A stretch of 64,000 nucleotides of DNA from Gillisia sp. UBA3175 (GTDB lineage Bacteria > Bacteroidota > Bacteroidia > Flavobacteriales > Flavobacteriaceae): the NCBI GenBank assembly GCA_002364325.1, contig DEXV01000002.1:296831-360830 (forward strand). Direction: 5' to 3'. Position numbers and translations under genes: made by a program. Shown here piece after piece: positions 17,174 to 26,433 of the stretch. Every line of letters starts with the position of its first letter. Positions within the stretch are counted from its first letter, which is position 1. The notes below the pieces were generated by a model. That model was given only the letters and a program-made list of their open reading frames with translations. It made no database searches and had not been told where the DNA came from.

Positions 17174-18086
17174 TTATGTAATAAGCGTGGTAGGTCCTAC
17201 CGCAATTGGGAAAACTGCGTTGAGCATTAAGCTGGCTCAGGCTTTTAATGCGGAAATCATATCTGCAGATTCCAGACAATTCTACAAGGAGATCCCTATT
17301 GGTACTGCAGCACCTTCCAAAAAAGAATTATGCTTAGCTCCTCATCATTTTATTCACAATAGATCTATTGAAGACGATTACTCCGTAGGTGATTTTGAGC
17401 GAGAAGCAGTAATACAACTGAATAACATATTCGAAAAGAATAAGGTTGCCGTTTTAGTAGGCGGAAGTGGACTTTATATAAAAGCACTTTTAGAAGGCTT
17501 AGATAATTTTCCTGAAATCGATCCATTAATAAGAGAAAAATTAAATGATACTTTTTCTACTGAAGGTATCGAACCTTTACAACAACAATTAAAGGAACTC
17601 GATCCATCCTATTATAGTCAAATAGACATTCAAAATCCGCATCGAGTAATAAGAGCACTCGAAATATGCATTGGAACTGGAAAGTCCTTTTCTTCATTTC
17701 TGGCACAACCTAAGCCAAAGCGCAGCTTTAATATAATTTCTATTGGATTAGATGCTCAAAGAGAAGAAATTTACGATAGAATTAACTTACGGGTAGATGC
17801 GATGATGGATGAAGGTTTGCTAGAAGAAGCACGGGCTCTTTATCCAAAAAGAAGATTAAATGCTTTAAATACTGTTGGATACAAAGAATTATTTTCTTTT
17901 TTTGAAGGGAGAATAGATCTCGAAACCGCTGTGGAGGAGATAAAAATGAATTCCAGGAGATATGCGAAAAGACAATTAACATGGTTTAGAAAAAATAAGG
18001 AAACCACTTGGTTCAATTATAAAACTCCCTTTCAAGAAATAGAAACTATTATAAATTCAAAAATAGATTCAGCTTCCAAATCATAA
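17163..18086 (+). CDS. miaA: tRNA dimethylallyltransferase MiaA
   Basis: A 307-residue prenyltransferase that adds dimethylallyl to A37 of tRNAs reading codons starting with U. Motifs: P-loop GPTAIGKTALS at 11-21, the DSRQFYKEIPIGTA substrate loop, HHFIHNRSIEDDYSVGDFE, VGGSGLYIKALLEG, NPHRVIRALEI, and the C-terminal NTVGYKELFSFFEG with NSRRYAKRQLTWFRK. Length is normal. It is the last gene of the 9-18 kb same-strand run and converges on the large T9SS gene with 34 bases between stops. Confidence 0.97.
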   Translation: MGTNYVISVVGPTAIGKTALSIKLAQAFNAEIISADSRQFYKEIPIGTAAPSKKELCLAPHHFIHNRSIEDDYSVGDFEREAVIQLNNIFEKNKVAVLVGGSGLYIKALLEGLDNFPEIDPLIREKLNDTFSTEGIEPLQQQLKELDPSYYSQIDIQNPHRVIRALEICIGTGKSFSSFLAQPKPKRSFNIISIGLDAQREEIYDRINLRVDAMMDEGLLEEARALYPKRRLNALNTVGYKELFSFFEGRIDLETAVEEIKMNSRRYAKRQLTWFRKNKETTWFNYKTPFQEIETIINSKIDSASKS

Positions 18087-18120
18087 GTTAAAGCTTCAGA
18101 ATTTTTAAAAAAATCTACTT

Positions 18121-21100
18121 CTAATTAATTATCACTCGAATTATGGAAATACCTTCAGAAGTGTATAGTTTAAGAATATACACGGCGTTTTGCACTCCAC
18201 TAAGATCCATGGCATATTGAAGTTCGCCTGCAGAAAATTCCTTAAACATGATCATCCTTCCCCTAAAATCAAATGCCTCCACCCTATCTATCGTTACGCC
18301 AGTTGGAGTGGAAAATTGAAATGGTCCAGAGGTTGGGTTTGGATAGATAAAAATATACTCCACTCCTGGAATTGGTAGAATCTCGCAATTTCCTGTAATG
18401 GTCACCAGAACATTTGCAGTGGAACTATTTCCGCTATTGTCTGTAGCAGTAAAAATTACCATATTATCTCCGATATCCTTACATCCGAAAGTTTTCTTGC
18501 TTAAACTATACGTTATTTCATCACAATTATCTGTGGTTCCATTATCAAGCATTTCCGGAGTAATGCTTATAGATCCAAACTCATTTAAAGCTATAGAAAG
18601 CGGTATTACATTTATAACGGGAGCAGTGGCATCCATAACACTTACTTTTATTTCACAAGAGCCTTGGATCTCACTATTATTATAAGATAATGTAACTACA
18701 TTTTCTCCCAGATCTGAACAGGTGAAGGCCACTTTAGAAACTGAGAACTGTAGATCGGCGGGTCTAGTAGTAAATAGATCTTCAGCATTCAATGTAGCAT
18801 TACCATTTGCGTCTAATTCTAATACAACAGTTTCTTTACAGGTAACTGTATTGTCTGAAACTGGTATCACTTCTATTCTTGCCGTAGCAACATTAGAATT
18901 GGCAGTACCATCATTTACCACATAAGTAAAACTATCTTCTCCAGTAAAATTATTATTTGGGATATAAACAAAAGATCCATTTGGATTTAAGGTCAGGCTT
19001 CCATTAGTAGTTGTGGTTTGAAGTATTGCAGTTAGAGCATCAGTATCGGCATCGGTATCATTTCCTAAAACACCGGAGGCTGGAATGCTTAAAGTTATAT
19101 TTTGATTAGTACTATAATTCTCGCCATTTGCAACTGGAGGAGAATTTGGCGGAGGATCTACGTTCACAATTATAGTTACCGTAGCAACATTTGAGTTTTC
19201 GCCGCCATCGTTTGCAACATAGGTGAAGATGTCGCGACCAGTAAAATTAGTATTTGGGATATAAACAAAAGATCCATCTTGATTTAAGGTCAGGCTTCCA
19301 TTAGTAGTTGTGGTTTGAAGTATTGCAGTTAGAGCATCGGTATCGGCATCAGTATCATTTCCTAAAACACCGGAGGCTGGAATGCTTAAAGTAATATTTC
19401 GATTGGTATTATAATTGTCGTCAATTGCAACAGGCGGAGTATTTGCAGCAGTGTCTTCGGTTAAAAGCACCATAAATTTACATGTTTCAAAATTTCCTGC
19501 AACATCTTCTACTCTAATTGTCACCTCGGTATCTTCAAATATTATAGTTCCTACATTAGGAATTTGCTCTGTTTTGGCCACTGCACAATTATCTGAAGCT
19601 TGAGCCTCCAAGGAATAATTAGGCAAAGAAAATCCGTTTTCTGGATTATAAGCTTCATTCTGATTGCTAGGGCAGTCAATTACAGGTTGTATACTATCTT
19701 TTGCTAATAACAATACTTCACAAGTATCGGTTTGATTTTCATATTTGGCAGTGATCGTGAGTGTAAGTGAACCATTTACTCGGAATCCAGGTGAAATATT
19801 TTGAGTGACCTCAGCTCCTTCTATATTGGTATTTATAGTGGATGAAATATCTGGTATGACATAGCTGCAATTTTCATCTACCTCGAAAGTTTGCGTTGGA
19901 GGGCAATTTAAAATTTGAAGTTCGCTTTTTTTAAAAAATTTAATATTGAAATTACAGGTTGTAAAGTTATTGGATTCATCACCCACTTTAAAGTTTGCAA
20001 ATTTATCCTCAGTAATCACGGCACCTATTTCTGGACTTTGAAAATATTTAAGAGTGGAACTACAATTATCAGAACTGGAATACAAGGTAGAAAAATCTGG
20101 AACCGTATAGGTTTTATCTGTGGTGTATTCTACCAGTATTTCGCTTGGGCAGTTTACCGTGGGGGGAATTTTGTCAATTACTGTTACTATAGCTGTACAA
20201 GTGTTTGTTTTATTATTTTCTCCCGTTACAGTTAAGGTAACGGAGTTTGATCCCAAGTTGGAACAATCAAAATTTGATTTATCTATTTTAAGAGTTACGT
20301 TATCTGCAGTAGCATCGCCATCGTAAACCTGTGCTGCAGTCAGCGTAGCATTTCCATTAGCGTCTAGAGAAAGAGTTGCAGGTTTACATTTTGCTTCGGG
20401 AACATTATTATTATCTTCCACTGTAACTTGTACGGTACAAGTATCTTTTCTACCTGAAGTGTCACTAATAGTCAAGATTATAGTATTCAACCCAATATCA
20501 GTTCTAGTGAAATTGGATTGAGATAGACTATAATTTTCTATACCGCAATTATCGGTTGAATTATTATCAATATTTGCTTCTGTTATAGAAGCTGTACCAT
20601 TAGCATCCAGTTCAATGGTGAATGGATTCACACAATTGGCAGTTGGAGGAATCTCATCTATTACAGTTACTATAGCGATGCAAGTGTTTGTTTTATTATT
20701 TTCTCCCGTTACAGTTAAGGTAACCGAGTTTGATCCCAAGTTGGAACAATCAAAATTTGATTTATCTATTTTAAGAGTTACGTTATCTGCAGTAGCATCG
20801 CCATCGTAAATCTGTGCTGCAGTCAGCGTAGCATTTCCACTAGCGTCTAATGATAGAGTTACAGGTTTACATTTTGCTTCAGGAGCTGTATTATCCTCAG
20901 GTTTATATTCTATTGAAAAAGTTGCAACAGGTTGAGGGTCACATTTAAAAAGTGAACCTTTCTTCAAAGTAACAGTAACCAATCCGGCAGCTATTGGTTC
21001 AACTTCTGCAGTAAACGTATCTTGACGTTTAAATTCTTCTAATTTAAAATCGAATGATGCATCTATGCCAGTTATTGCAGCTTTTCCAGATAACTTCAAA

Positions 21101-22329
21101 TTATTCACAAAGATATGTCCACATTTATCTAACGCAAGATCTATAGGTAAGTTGATATTTTCATTTATTTTAGTAACATAGTTTAATTGAGCATCAAAAA
21201 TGTTCACTTCGTAATTCGAATTTTTTATTTTTTCAAAATTATTTATCAATTCAAGTGGATCTTGAAATATGCCATTAAAGGTTAGGTCTTCTTTGTAATT
21301 TATAATGTAAATATATCCATAGTTGTCAACAATCAAACTACCTGGTGCACCTTGCTCACCACCTTCGATGACCCCCTGTAAATTATCATTATTATTAAAA
21401 ACTAAAACCCTACCCAATTCAGAATCACCTCCAGAATCACTTAAATAAACAAAATTATTTTTATCAACTGCAATACGATAGGGATCATCTATTTTAATAT
21501 TTCCAGATGAATCATATCTTCTATAAAAGGTTGCGTTAGCATTATTTATTTTATAAATTTTAACTTGATCCAATATGTTGAGTTCGGAACCAGTATATGA
21601 ATCTGCAACAAATAATTCATCCGCTTTATTAATAGCTAAACCAGTTGGGCCATAAAACTCATCACCATCTTTTCCTTTACTTCCTCCAATGTCATAACTG
21701 AAAATATATGTAAGATTTAATTTTTCATTATAAACCCTTACTCTATAGGACTCTTTATCTGCAATTAAGATTTGATTAGTACTACTTATAGCCATATCAA
21801 ATGGAGATGTAAATTGGCTGCCGTTAATTAATTGAACATGGTTACCTGAAATATCATATTTAAATACACCGTTCCCAAAAGTCAGAAACAACATTTCACC
21901 TCTATTATTAAAATCTATGGAAACTATTGCGTTCTTAATTTTAGTTCTAAAATATTCAGAAAACGACATTCCAGATAACAAAAAATCGAAAGCATTGGCC
22001 TTTACAGAAAATTTATTAATGTTCTTTTCAAATAAAAATTTATAATTTGAGACTAATCTTGTTAAGTTATTTAACGTTCCATTTACGATGTTTATATCGG
22101 ATAACAATAAATCATCTACCCCATCATTGAATTGAAAATTGATAGGAATTGGATTATCAAAAGTAGGACTTGAAGATGTAGATGTTATTGTAACCCCATT
22201 TTGCCCAACCATCCCCAACGTAGAAAAAAACATGAATAACCACAATCCAAAGAAAATCATAGGCTTACCGCCAAAGCGAGCGCTTCGTGCATTTTTTGCC
22301 CATAAAATGTTCTTGTAGTTATTACTCAT
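18121..22329 (-). CDS. Large T9SS-secreted protein with beta-propeller and Ig/cadherin-like repeats
   Basis: A 1402-residue predicted surface or secreted protein. Residues about 24-43 form a membrane-type signal segment (FFGLWLFMFFSTLGMVGQ) after an unusual basic 23-residue N-extension. Roughly 60-430 look like an NHL/six-bladed propeller (repeated ISSTNQILIADK, INKADELFVADS, VDKNNFVYLSDS). From about 470 come immunoglobulin-like and HYR-like repeats, several near-identical, then two tandem cadherin/VCBS-like domains with SGVLGNDTDADTDALTA. The last 80 residues (FIYPNPTSGPF ... VYILKLYTSEG) are a T9SS type A sorting domain. The ATG at 22329 is favoured because a -7 box lies 20 bases upstream; ATG at 22260 is an alternative. 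Role: probably adhesion or matrix; inferred. Confidence 0.88.
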   Translation of the reverse strand: MSNNYKNILWAKNARSARFGGKPMIFFGLWLFMFFSTLGMVGQNGVTITSTSSSPTFDNPIPINFQFNDGVDDLLLSDINIVNGTLNNLTRLVSNYKFLFEKNINKFSVKANAFDFLLSGMSFSEYFRTKIKNAIVSIDFNNRGEMLFLTFGNGVFKYDISGNHVQLINGSQFTSPFDMAISSTNQILIADKESYRVRVYNEKLNLTYIFSYDIGGSKGKDGDEFYGPTGLAINKADELFVADSYTGSELNILDQVKIYKINNANATFYRRYDSSGNIKIDDPYRIAVDKNNFVYLSDSGGDSELGRVLVFNNNDNLQGVIEGGEQGAPGSLIVDNYGYIYIINYKEDLTFNGIFQDPLELINNFEKIKNSNYEVNIFDAQLNYVTKINENINLPIDLALDKCGHIFVNNLKLSGKAAITGIDASFDFKLEEFKRQDTFTAEVEPIAAGLVTVTLKKGSLFKCDPQPVATFSIEYKPEDNTAPEAKCKPVTLSLDASGNATLTAAQIYDGDATADNVTLKIDKSNFDCSNLGSNSVTLTVTGENNKTNTCIAIVTVIDEIPPTANCVNPFTIELDANGTASITEANIDNNSTDNCGIENYSLSQSNFTRTDIGLNTIILTISDTSGRKDTCTVQVTVEDNNNVPEAKCKPATLSLDANGNATLTAAQVYDGDATADNVTLKIDKSNFDCSNLGSNSVTLTVTGENNKTNTCTAIVTVIDKIPPTVNCPSEILVEYTTDKTYTVPDFSTLYSSSDNCSSTLKYFQSPEIGAVITEDKFANFKVGDESNNFTTCNFNIKFFKKSELQILNCPPTQTFEVDENCSYVIPDISSTINTNIEGAEVTQNISPGFRVNGSLTLTITAKYENQTDTCEVLLLAKDSIQPVIDCPSNQNEAYNPENGFSLPNYSLEAQASDNCAVAKTEQIPNVGTIIFEDTEVTIRVEDVAGNFETCKFMVLLTEDTAANTPPVAIDDNYNTNRNITLSIPASGVLGNDTDADTDALTAILQTTTTNGSLTLNQDGSFVYIPNTNFTGRDIFTYVANDGGENSNVATVTIIVNVDPPPNSPPVANGENYSTNQNITLSIPASGVLGNDTDADTDALTAILQTTTTNGSLTLNPNGSFVYIPNNNFTGEDSFTYVVNDGTANSNVATARIEVIPVSDNTVTCKETVVLELDANGNATLNAEDLFTTRPADLQFSVSKVAFTCSDLGENVVTLSYNNSEIQGSCEIKVSVMDATAPVINVIPLSIALNEFGSISITPEMLDNGTTDNCDEITYSLSKKTFGCKDIGDNMVIFTATDNSGNSSTANVLVTITGNCEILPIPGVEYIFIYPNPTSGPFQFSTPTGVTIDRVEAFDFRGRMIMFKEFSAGELQYAMDLSGVQNAVYILKLYTSEGISIIRVIIN
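18881..19140 (-). repeat. Cadherin/VCBS-like domain repeat, copy closest to the C-terminus
   Basis: This 260-base block repeats at 19178-19437 (offset 297) and encodes the second of two tandem VLGNDTDADTDALTA domains in the T9SS protein. The middle (18958-19110) is nearly identical at DNA level, including synonymous sites, which points to recent duplication or gene conversion. Confidence 0.85.
19178..19437 (-). repeat. Cadherin/VCBS-like domain repeat, upstream copy
   Basis: Partner of the 18881-19140 block, offset 297 bases. The outer thirds have diverged more than the core, as expected for domains kept similar by conversion of their centre. Confidence 0.85.
20174..20397 (-). repeat. Ig-like domain repeat, second copy
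   Basis: A 224-base block nearly identical to 20657-20880 (offset 483). Each encodes the domain containing TLTAAQ-YDGDATADNVTL and SNLGSNSVTLTVTGENN. A different domain lies between the copies, so the duplication unit is a two-domain module. Confidence 0.88.
20657..20880 (-). repeat. Ig-like domain repeat, first copy
   Basis: Partner of 20174-20397. Only scattered single-base differences separate the copies over 224 bases, far less than between other domains of the same protein. Confidence 0.88.
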
Positions 22330-22348
22330 ATCTATAGATAGGGAATTA

Positions 22349-22356
22349 CAAATATA
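22349..22356 (-). promoter_or_regulatory. -7 box of the T9SS-secreted protein gene
   Basis: On the minus strand this reads TATATTTG, matching TAnnTTTG. It lies 19 bases before the ATG at 22329 and supports that start over the internal ATG at 22260. Confidence 0.55.
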
Positions 22357-22404
22357 ATGCCGATTCCCAGAATATATTGTGCTTGCCTGTTAACTTAAAA
22401 ATAC

Positions 22405-22511
22405 AAAAAGGCTGTATAAAAGCTGATGTTAAGTTACTTGGGTACAAAATTTTAGAAAACTTATCTAAAATCTACCCAAGTTCTTCCTACTAACTTTTAT
22501 ACAGCCCTTTT
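22405..22511 (-). terminator. 107-nt nested fold-back downstream of rprY
   Basis: Two arms of about 40 bases (22405-22444 and 22473-22511) are imperfect inverted repeats sharing GGCTGTATAAAAG at the outside and ACTTGGGTA at the inside. They enclose a second, perfect 8-bp stem (ATTTTAGA 22449-22456, TCTAAAAT 22464-22471) with a 7-base loop. Read from the rprY side, the right end gives CAGCCTTTTTGTATTTTT, so it can end the rprXY transcript. It is much longer than an ordinary intrinsic terminator and could also be a MITE-like fold-back element. Confidence 0.7.
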
Positions 22512-22534
22512 AAGGAAACTGAATTATATTCTAT

Positions 22535-23257
22535 TTAGGCTTCGTTGCCTTCTTTATTCTTTACCACTAATCTAAATCCTTCCCCGTGAATGTTTAGAAT
22601 TTCCACGTTCTCATCTACCTTAAGGTATTTACGTAGCTTTGCTATATAAACATCCATACTTCTGGAAGTAAAATAATTATCGTCTCTCCAAATCTTAGTA
22701 AGAGCTAATTCTCTAGGCATTAGATCATTTTCATGTAAAGCCAATAATCTTAGCAGCTCATTTTCTTTTGGAGATAATTTTATGGGCTCATTCTCTTTAT
22801 AAGTCAAAAATCTCAACTTAGAGTTCAAATGCAAACCACCAATCTGGAATTCAAATTGCTTGCTATCTGCCACGCTATCTGTAGCTTTACGCTGCATAAT
22901 AGCTTTAATCTTCATAAGTAGTACTTCACTATCGAAAGGTTTGTTTAGGTAATCATCTGCCCCAACTTTATATCCTTTTAATACATCTTCCTTCATCGCT
23001 TTTGCGGTTAGAAAAATAATCGGCACATCTTCATTCTTGTCACGAATTTCCTTAGCTAAGGTAAATCCATCTTTATAAGGCATCATTACATCTAGGATGC
23101 AAAGATCGAAATCGTCTTTTTTAAATTTTTCAAAACCTTCCATTCCATTCTTAGCATGAGTGACTTCATAGTCATTCATCGCTAGATAATCTTTTAGAAC
23201 CGTTCCAAAATTTGGATCGTCTTCTACTAATAAAATTTTCTTGTTTTCAGTTTCCAT
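22535..23257 (-). CDS. rprY: Response regulator RprY (OmpR family)
   Basis: A 240-residue DNA-binding response regulator. The receiver domain (1-125) has the acidic pair D13/D14, the phosphoacceptor D56 in CILDVMMP, the switch threonine in PIIFLTAKA and the lysine in YLNKPFD. The C-terminal winged helix (about 140-235) contains LSPKENELLRLLALH and the recognition region SRSMDVYIAKLRKYL. It begins three bases after the sensor kinase stop, forming a two-gene operon. In Bacteroidota RprY controls envelope-stress and metabolic genes; targets here are unknown. Confidence 0.93.
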   Translation of the reverse strand: METENKKILLVEDDPNFGTVLKDYLAMNDYEVTHAKNGMEGFEKFKKDDFDLCILDVMMPYKDGFTLAKEIRDKNEDVPIIFLTAKAMKEDVLKGYKVGADDYLNKPFDSEVLLMKIKAIMQRKATDSVADSKQFEFQIGGLHLNSKLRFLTYKENEPIKLSPKENELLRLLALHENDLMPRELALTKIWRDDNYFTSRSMDVYIAKLRKYLKVDENVEILNIHGEGFRLVVKNKEGNEA

Positions 23258-23260
23258 ATA

Positions 23261-24823
23261 TTACGTTATTAGTGGTAATTTAATTATAAATGTACTTCCC
23301 TTGCCACGTTCGCTCTCCACATAAATGGTAGCATGATGGTCATCCAGGATTTGTTTTACGTATGCAAGGCCCAAACCATGGCCTTTCACATTATGAATAT
23401 CTCCGGTATGTTCCCGGTAAAATTTCTCAAATATTTTCTTCTGTACAGATTTGCTCATTCCAGCACCTTGATCTCTAATCTTCAAAATTATGGAATTTCT
23501 AACGTTTTCTGTATAAATATCTATTTTAGGTTCATCTTCACTATATTTTATAGCATTATCTAAAATATTTACAATAACATTAGTTAAATGGTCTTCGTTT
23601 CCTAAAACAGAAGATTTAAGTGCGCCAAAGTGTGATTTTATATATCCACTTCTATCATCCACAATTAACTCTACATGAGTAATGGCATCTTCTATAAGAT
23701 CATGTAACTGAAAACGTTCCTTTTTAAGATCTAGTTCATTCTTTTCTAATCTAGAGATCTGCAATACATTCTCAACCTGTGCGTGCATTCTTTTATTTTC
23801 ATCCCTAATCATCTGAAGGTATCTCTTAACTTTTTCCTGATCGTTAACTACCTTCGGATTTTTAATTGCATCTAAAGCCAAATTTATAGTTGCAATAGGA
23901 GTTTTAAACTCGTGGGTCATATTGTTTATAAAGTCGGTTTTGATCTGGGAGATCTGTCGTTGCTTTATTAACTGAGACAATGCACTAGAATATGCTATTA
24001 CAATAATAAGAGTAAAGATAATAGAAAGAGCAGCCATTAAAGTTACCGAGGATAGAACCACCTCTTTTTTCCCAGTAAAATTTACTAATAACTCATAATT
24101 ACTTGTTCCCGCTAAATCAACAAATAGAGGTACCGAATAAGTCGCTGGATATTCTGCCGAAAAATCATCGGAATGGACCTTAGTTTCCAAAGAATTACTA
24201 AATACCCCATATTCAAAATTAGATTTTAAATTATAAGCTATTAACTCATTTTTTATAGTAGTATCAACTAATTCTTTGGATAATCTTTTATGAATTGGGA
24301 TCCTGGAAGTAAACTCAGATATATATGCGCTTAGCATATTCTTTTCCACTTCCTTCATTCTCATTAATCGCTCTAATCGTTCTTCTGCTGAAATTTGACC
24401 TGAAGCATTATCCTTATTTAAATAATCGTTGACCTTGCTATTTATTAATTTTGCTAACTGAAGGCTATCTGTGGTAGTTGCTAAAAATTTAGAAGACTGC
24501 TTAGAATCTCCTTGAATTCCTTCACTGTAATCATCAGGAGTTTCTGTGTAAGAATCTTTTTGGAGATCAAAATATTTCTCAAGATTAGCTGGATTTAATT
24601 CAAAACTAGTGCTATCCTTATAATCAAAATTAAACCAGAAGTTTTCTAACTCTTTATTTTGTAATTCTTTGGAAACATTAATTAACACTTGTTTGGCAGT
24701 ATAAGAAAATTGCTCTTCCTTATCTTCCACTGTGCTTTTTATCCAATATCCCTGAACGAAAATTATCCCAATGAGCGAAAGACTCATTAGCACAACGAGA
24801 AGAAGGAATAATTTTTTATTCAT
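23261..24823 (-). CDS. rprX: Sensor histidine kinase RprX
   Basis: A 520-residue membrane sensor kinase. Membrane segment 1 is about 6-27, segment 2 about 258-280, leaving a 230-residue periplasmic sensing domain. The DHp domain has the phosphorylated H304 in NMTHEFKTPIATINLAL, followed by the N-box NVIVNILDNAIKYS, G1 RDQGAGMS and G2 GHGLGLAYVKQILDDH. It pairs with rprY three bases downstream. A -7 box lies only four bases before the ATG, so its mRNA appears leaderless. Confidence 0.93.
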   Translation of the reverse strand: MNKKLFLLLVVLMSLSLIGIIFVQGYWIKSTVEDKEEQFSYTAKQVLINVSKELQNKELENFWFNFDYKDSTSFELNPANLEKYFDLQKDSYTETPDDYSEGIQGDSKQSSKFLATTTDSLQLAKLINSKVNDYLNKDNASGQISAEERLERLMRMKEVEKNMLSAYISEFTSRIPIHKRLSKELVDTTIKNELIAYNLKSNFEYGVFSNSLETKVHSDDFSAEYPATYSVPLFVDLAGTSNYELLVNFTGKKEVVLSSVTLMAALSIIFTLIIVIAYSSALSQLIKQRQISQIKTDFINNMTHEFKTPIATINLALDAIKNPKVVNDQEKVKRYLQMIRDENKRMHAQVENVLQISRLEKNELDLKKERFQLHDLIEDAITHVELIVDDRSGYIKSHFGALKSSVLGNEDHLTNVIVNILDNAIKYSEDEPKIDIYTENVRNSIILKIRDQGAGMSKSVQKKIFEKFYREHTGDIHNVKGHGLGLAYVKQILDDHHATIYVESERGKGSTFIIKLPLIT

Positions 24824-24827
24824 GCCT

Positions 24828-24835
24828 CAAAAGTA
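24828..24835 (-). promoter_or_regulatory. -7 box of rprX
   Basis: On the minus strand this reads TACTTTTG, an exact TAnnTTTG. The ATG of rprX begins four bases downstream, so transcription should start at or next to the start codon. Confidence 0.6.
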
Positions 24836-24889
24836 AGATTTTAACATTTAGAGGGTAACCCATTTAACCAAATGTTAACAAAACAAAAT

Positions 24890-25480
24890 CTAATTTTCAG
24901 TAGGTTTTAAGAGAATTTCATGAAGATTTCTTACCTGTTCTTTGGTAGAGGATATTTCTTTATTGATAATCTCATAATTTGTGAGTTTTCGCTTTTCCAT
25001 ATCACTCCATTGATGTTGCAAACGCGATTCAATTTCACTCACAGAACTCTTATCCCTACTTTGAAGCCTTTTAATTCTATCTTGCCTTGGAGCAGTTACT
25101 AAGATTACTTTATCGCATTTCTTATAACCTCCTGTTTCAAATAGTATAGCCGCTTCATAAAGTACATAAGGTGCAGTCTGTTTTAAAACCCATAATTTAA
25201 AATTCGTCGCAACCGCAGGATGTATTATCTTATTTAATTTTTGAAGTTTATTAGGAGCATTAAAGACTACCGAGGCTATATACTTTCTATCCAGGTCTTC
25301 AGCTATATATGCCTGCTCACCAAAAAGTGTGATTATCTTATTTCTAATTTCCTGAGAAGTGTTCATTAGATATTTAGCTTCTTCATCAGCAATAAAAACG
25401 GGGATACCCAGCTCTTTAAAAAGATTGGCCACGGTGGTTTTCCCACTTCCCATTCCTCCGGTAAGCCCTATAATTCTCAT
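24890..25480 (-). CDS. coaE: Dephospho-CoA kinase
   Basis: A 196-residue kinase for the last step of coenzyme A synthesis, phosphorylating the 3'-OH of dephospho-CoA. The P-loop GLTGGMGSGKTT is at 5-16; VFIADEEAKYLMN and the HPAV motif (IIHPAVATNFKLW) bind CoA, and DKVILVTAPRQDRIKRLQSRD forms the lid region. Length is normal. The start overlaps the end of the YbbR-like gene by 4 bases, so it is the third gene of a glycosyltransferase-ybbR-coaE operon. Confidence 0.96.
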   Translation of the reverse strand: MRIIGLTGGMGSGKTTVANLFKELGIPVFIADEEAKYLMNTSQEIRNKIITLFGEQAYIAEDLDRKYIASVVFNAPNKLQKLNKIIHPAVATNFKLWVLKQTAPYVLYEAAILFETGGYKKCDKVILVTAPRQDRIKRLQSRDKSSVSEIESRLQHQWSDMEKRKLTNYEIINKEISSTKEQVRNLHEILLKPTEN

Positions 25481-26433
25481 CGTTTTATTACAAATTGTAT
25501 CTTGTTTTCATTTAACCTTACGTTATTCACTTGAGCTGGTTTCTCAAGGATCTGTGCAATTAGAAATCCATCACTATCTTTAGCGTTCGAGAAATCTACT
25601 GCCACTTGAAAAGCTTCCGGTTCAATTTTCACAAAGTCATTTAAACTTACTTGATAATAAACAATTACGAACTTAGGAAAAATTACCACATTTGTTTGAT
25701 CTGGCACGTTTAACAACTTAATTGGGATCTCCACTTTACCTTCAGTAAATTTTTCGGTCCTAACAAAATATCCAACCTCATCCTGATAAAAGGAAACCGA
25801 ACTCAATTTAGAAGTATCCAGTCTCACTTTTCCCTTAACATTTTTACTAATATTGCTAATCTTTAGGGAGGTTGTTGTTACATGGGTTAGTGTGTCCAAA
25901 ATGTTTTCCGGACCGCTTAACATTATAGAATCTGGCTGAAGTTTAATTTCTTCTAAGGCAGAATATCCAACTGCAAAGCCAAGCTCTATATTAGAAACTA
26001 CCACAACTTTCTTAACCGCGCGTTGCTCAAAATTTATTTTTAGTTCTTGCTGAAGAAAATTGATATTCTCGTAATCTACGTTTAGTTGTGCTAAAATGGA
26101 GGGCTTGTATTGCTCTAGATCATAAATTAACGAGTTTTTCTGTTGGATGGCGTCGCTAATATCTATAGAGACTTCTGGAGGAAAAACCCGATTCCAAGCA
26201 ATATTGAAACCGCGTTCTTTTATTCTAACATCTAAGGTTTTTGGAGCGTCCTTTAATAAGATCTTATCTTTTGGAATGTTGGTATAAGTAATGGGCAATT
26301 CTATAGCCTCTGTGTATTCTTTAGAAAATTGAACTGCAACCCAAATTGCAGCAGAAAAGCCAAGAAAGAATAAGAAGGTCTTTAACGGACCTCGTTTTAT
26401 CCAAGGTCCTTTTTTATCTGATTTAGTTTTCAT
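25477..26433 (-). CDS. YbbR-like domain protein
   Basis: A 318-residue protein with one N-terminal membrane segment (about 17-37, LKTFLFFLGFSAAIWVAV) after a basic start, followed by YbbR-like beta domains on the periplasmic side (VDISDAIQQ, SIMLSGPENILDTLTHVTT). In Firmicutes the related CdaR regulates a diadenylate cyclase; that link is not evident here. It overlaps the glycosyltransferase upstream by 11 bases and coaE downstream by 4, indicating translational coupling. Confidence 0.85.
   Translation of the reverse strand: MKTKSDKKGPWIKRGPLKTFLFFLGFSAAIWVAVQFSKEYTEAIELPITYTNIPKDKILLKDAPKTLDVRIKERGFNIAWNRVFPPEVSIDISDAIQQKNSLIYDLEQYKPSILAQLNVDYENINFLQQELKINFEQRAVKKVVVVSNIELGFAVGYSALEEIKLQPDSIMLSGPENILDTLTHVTTTSLKISNISKNVKGKVRLDTSKLSSVSFYQDEVGYFVRTEKFTEGKVEIPIKLLNVPDQTNVVIFPKFVIVYYQVSLNDFVKIEPEAFQVAVDFSNAKDSDGFLIAQILEKPAQVNNVRLNENKIQFVIKR

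Noticed and set aside
20120..20809. Near-identical plus-strand frames opposite the T9SS gene
   Set aside because: They exist twice only because the coding strand carries duplicated domains; they are antisense shadows.
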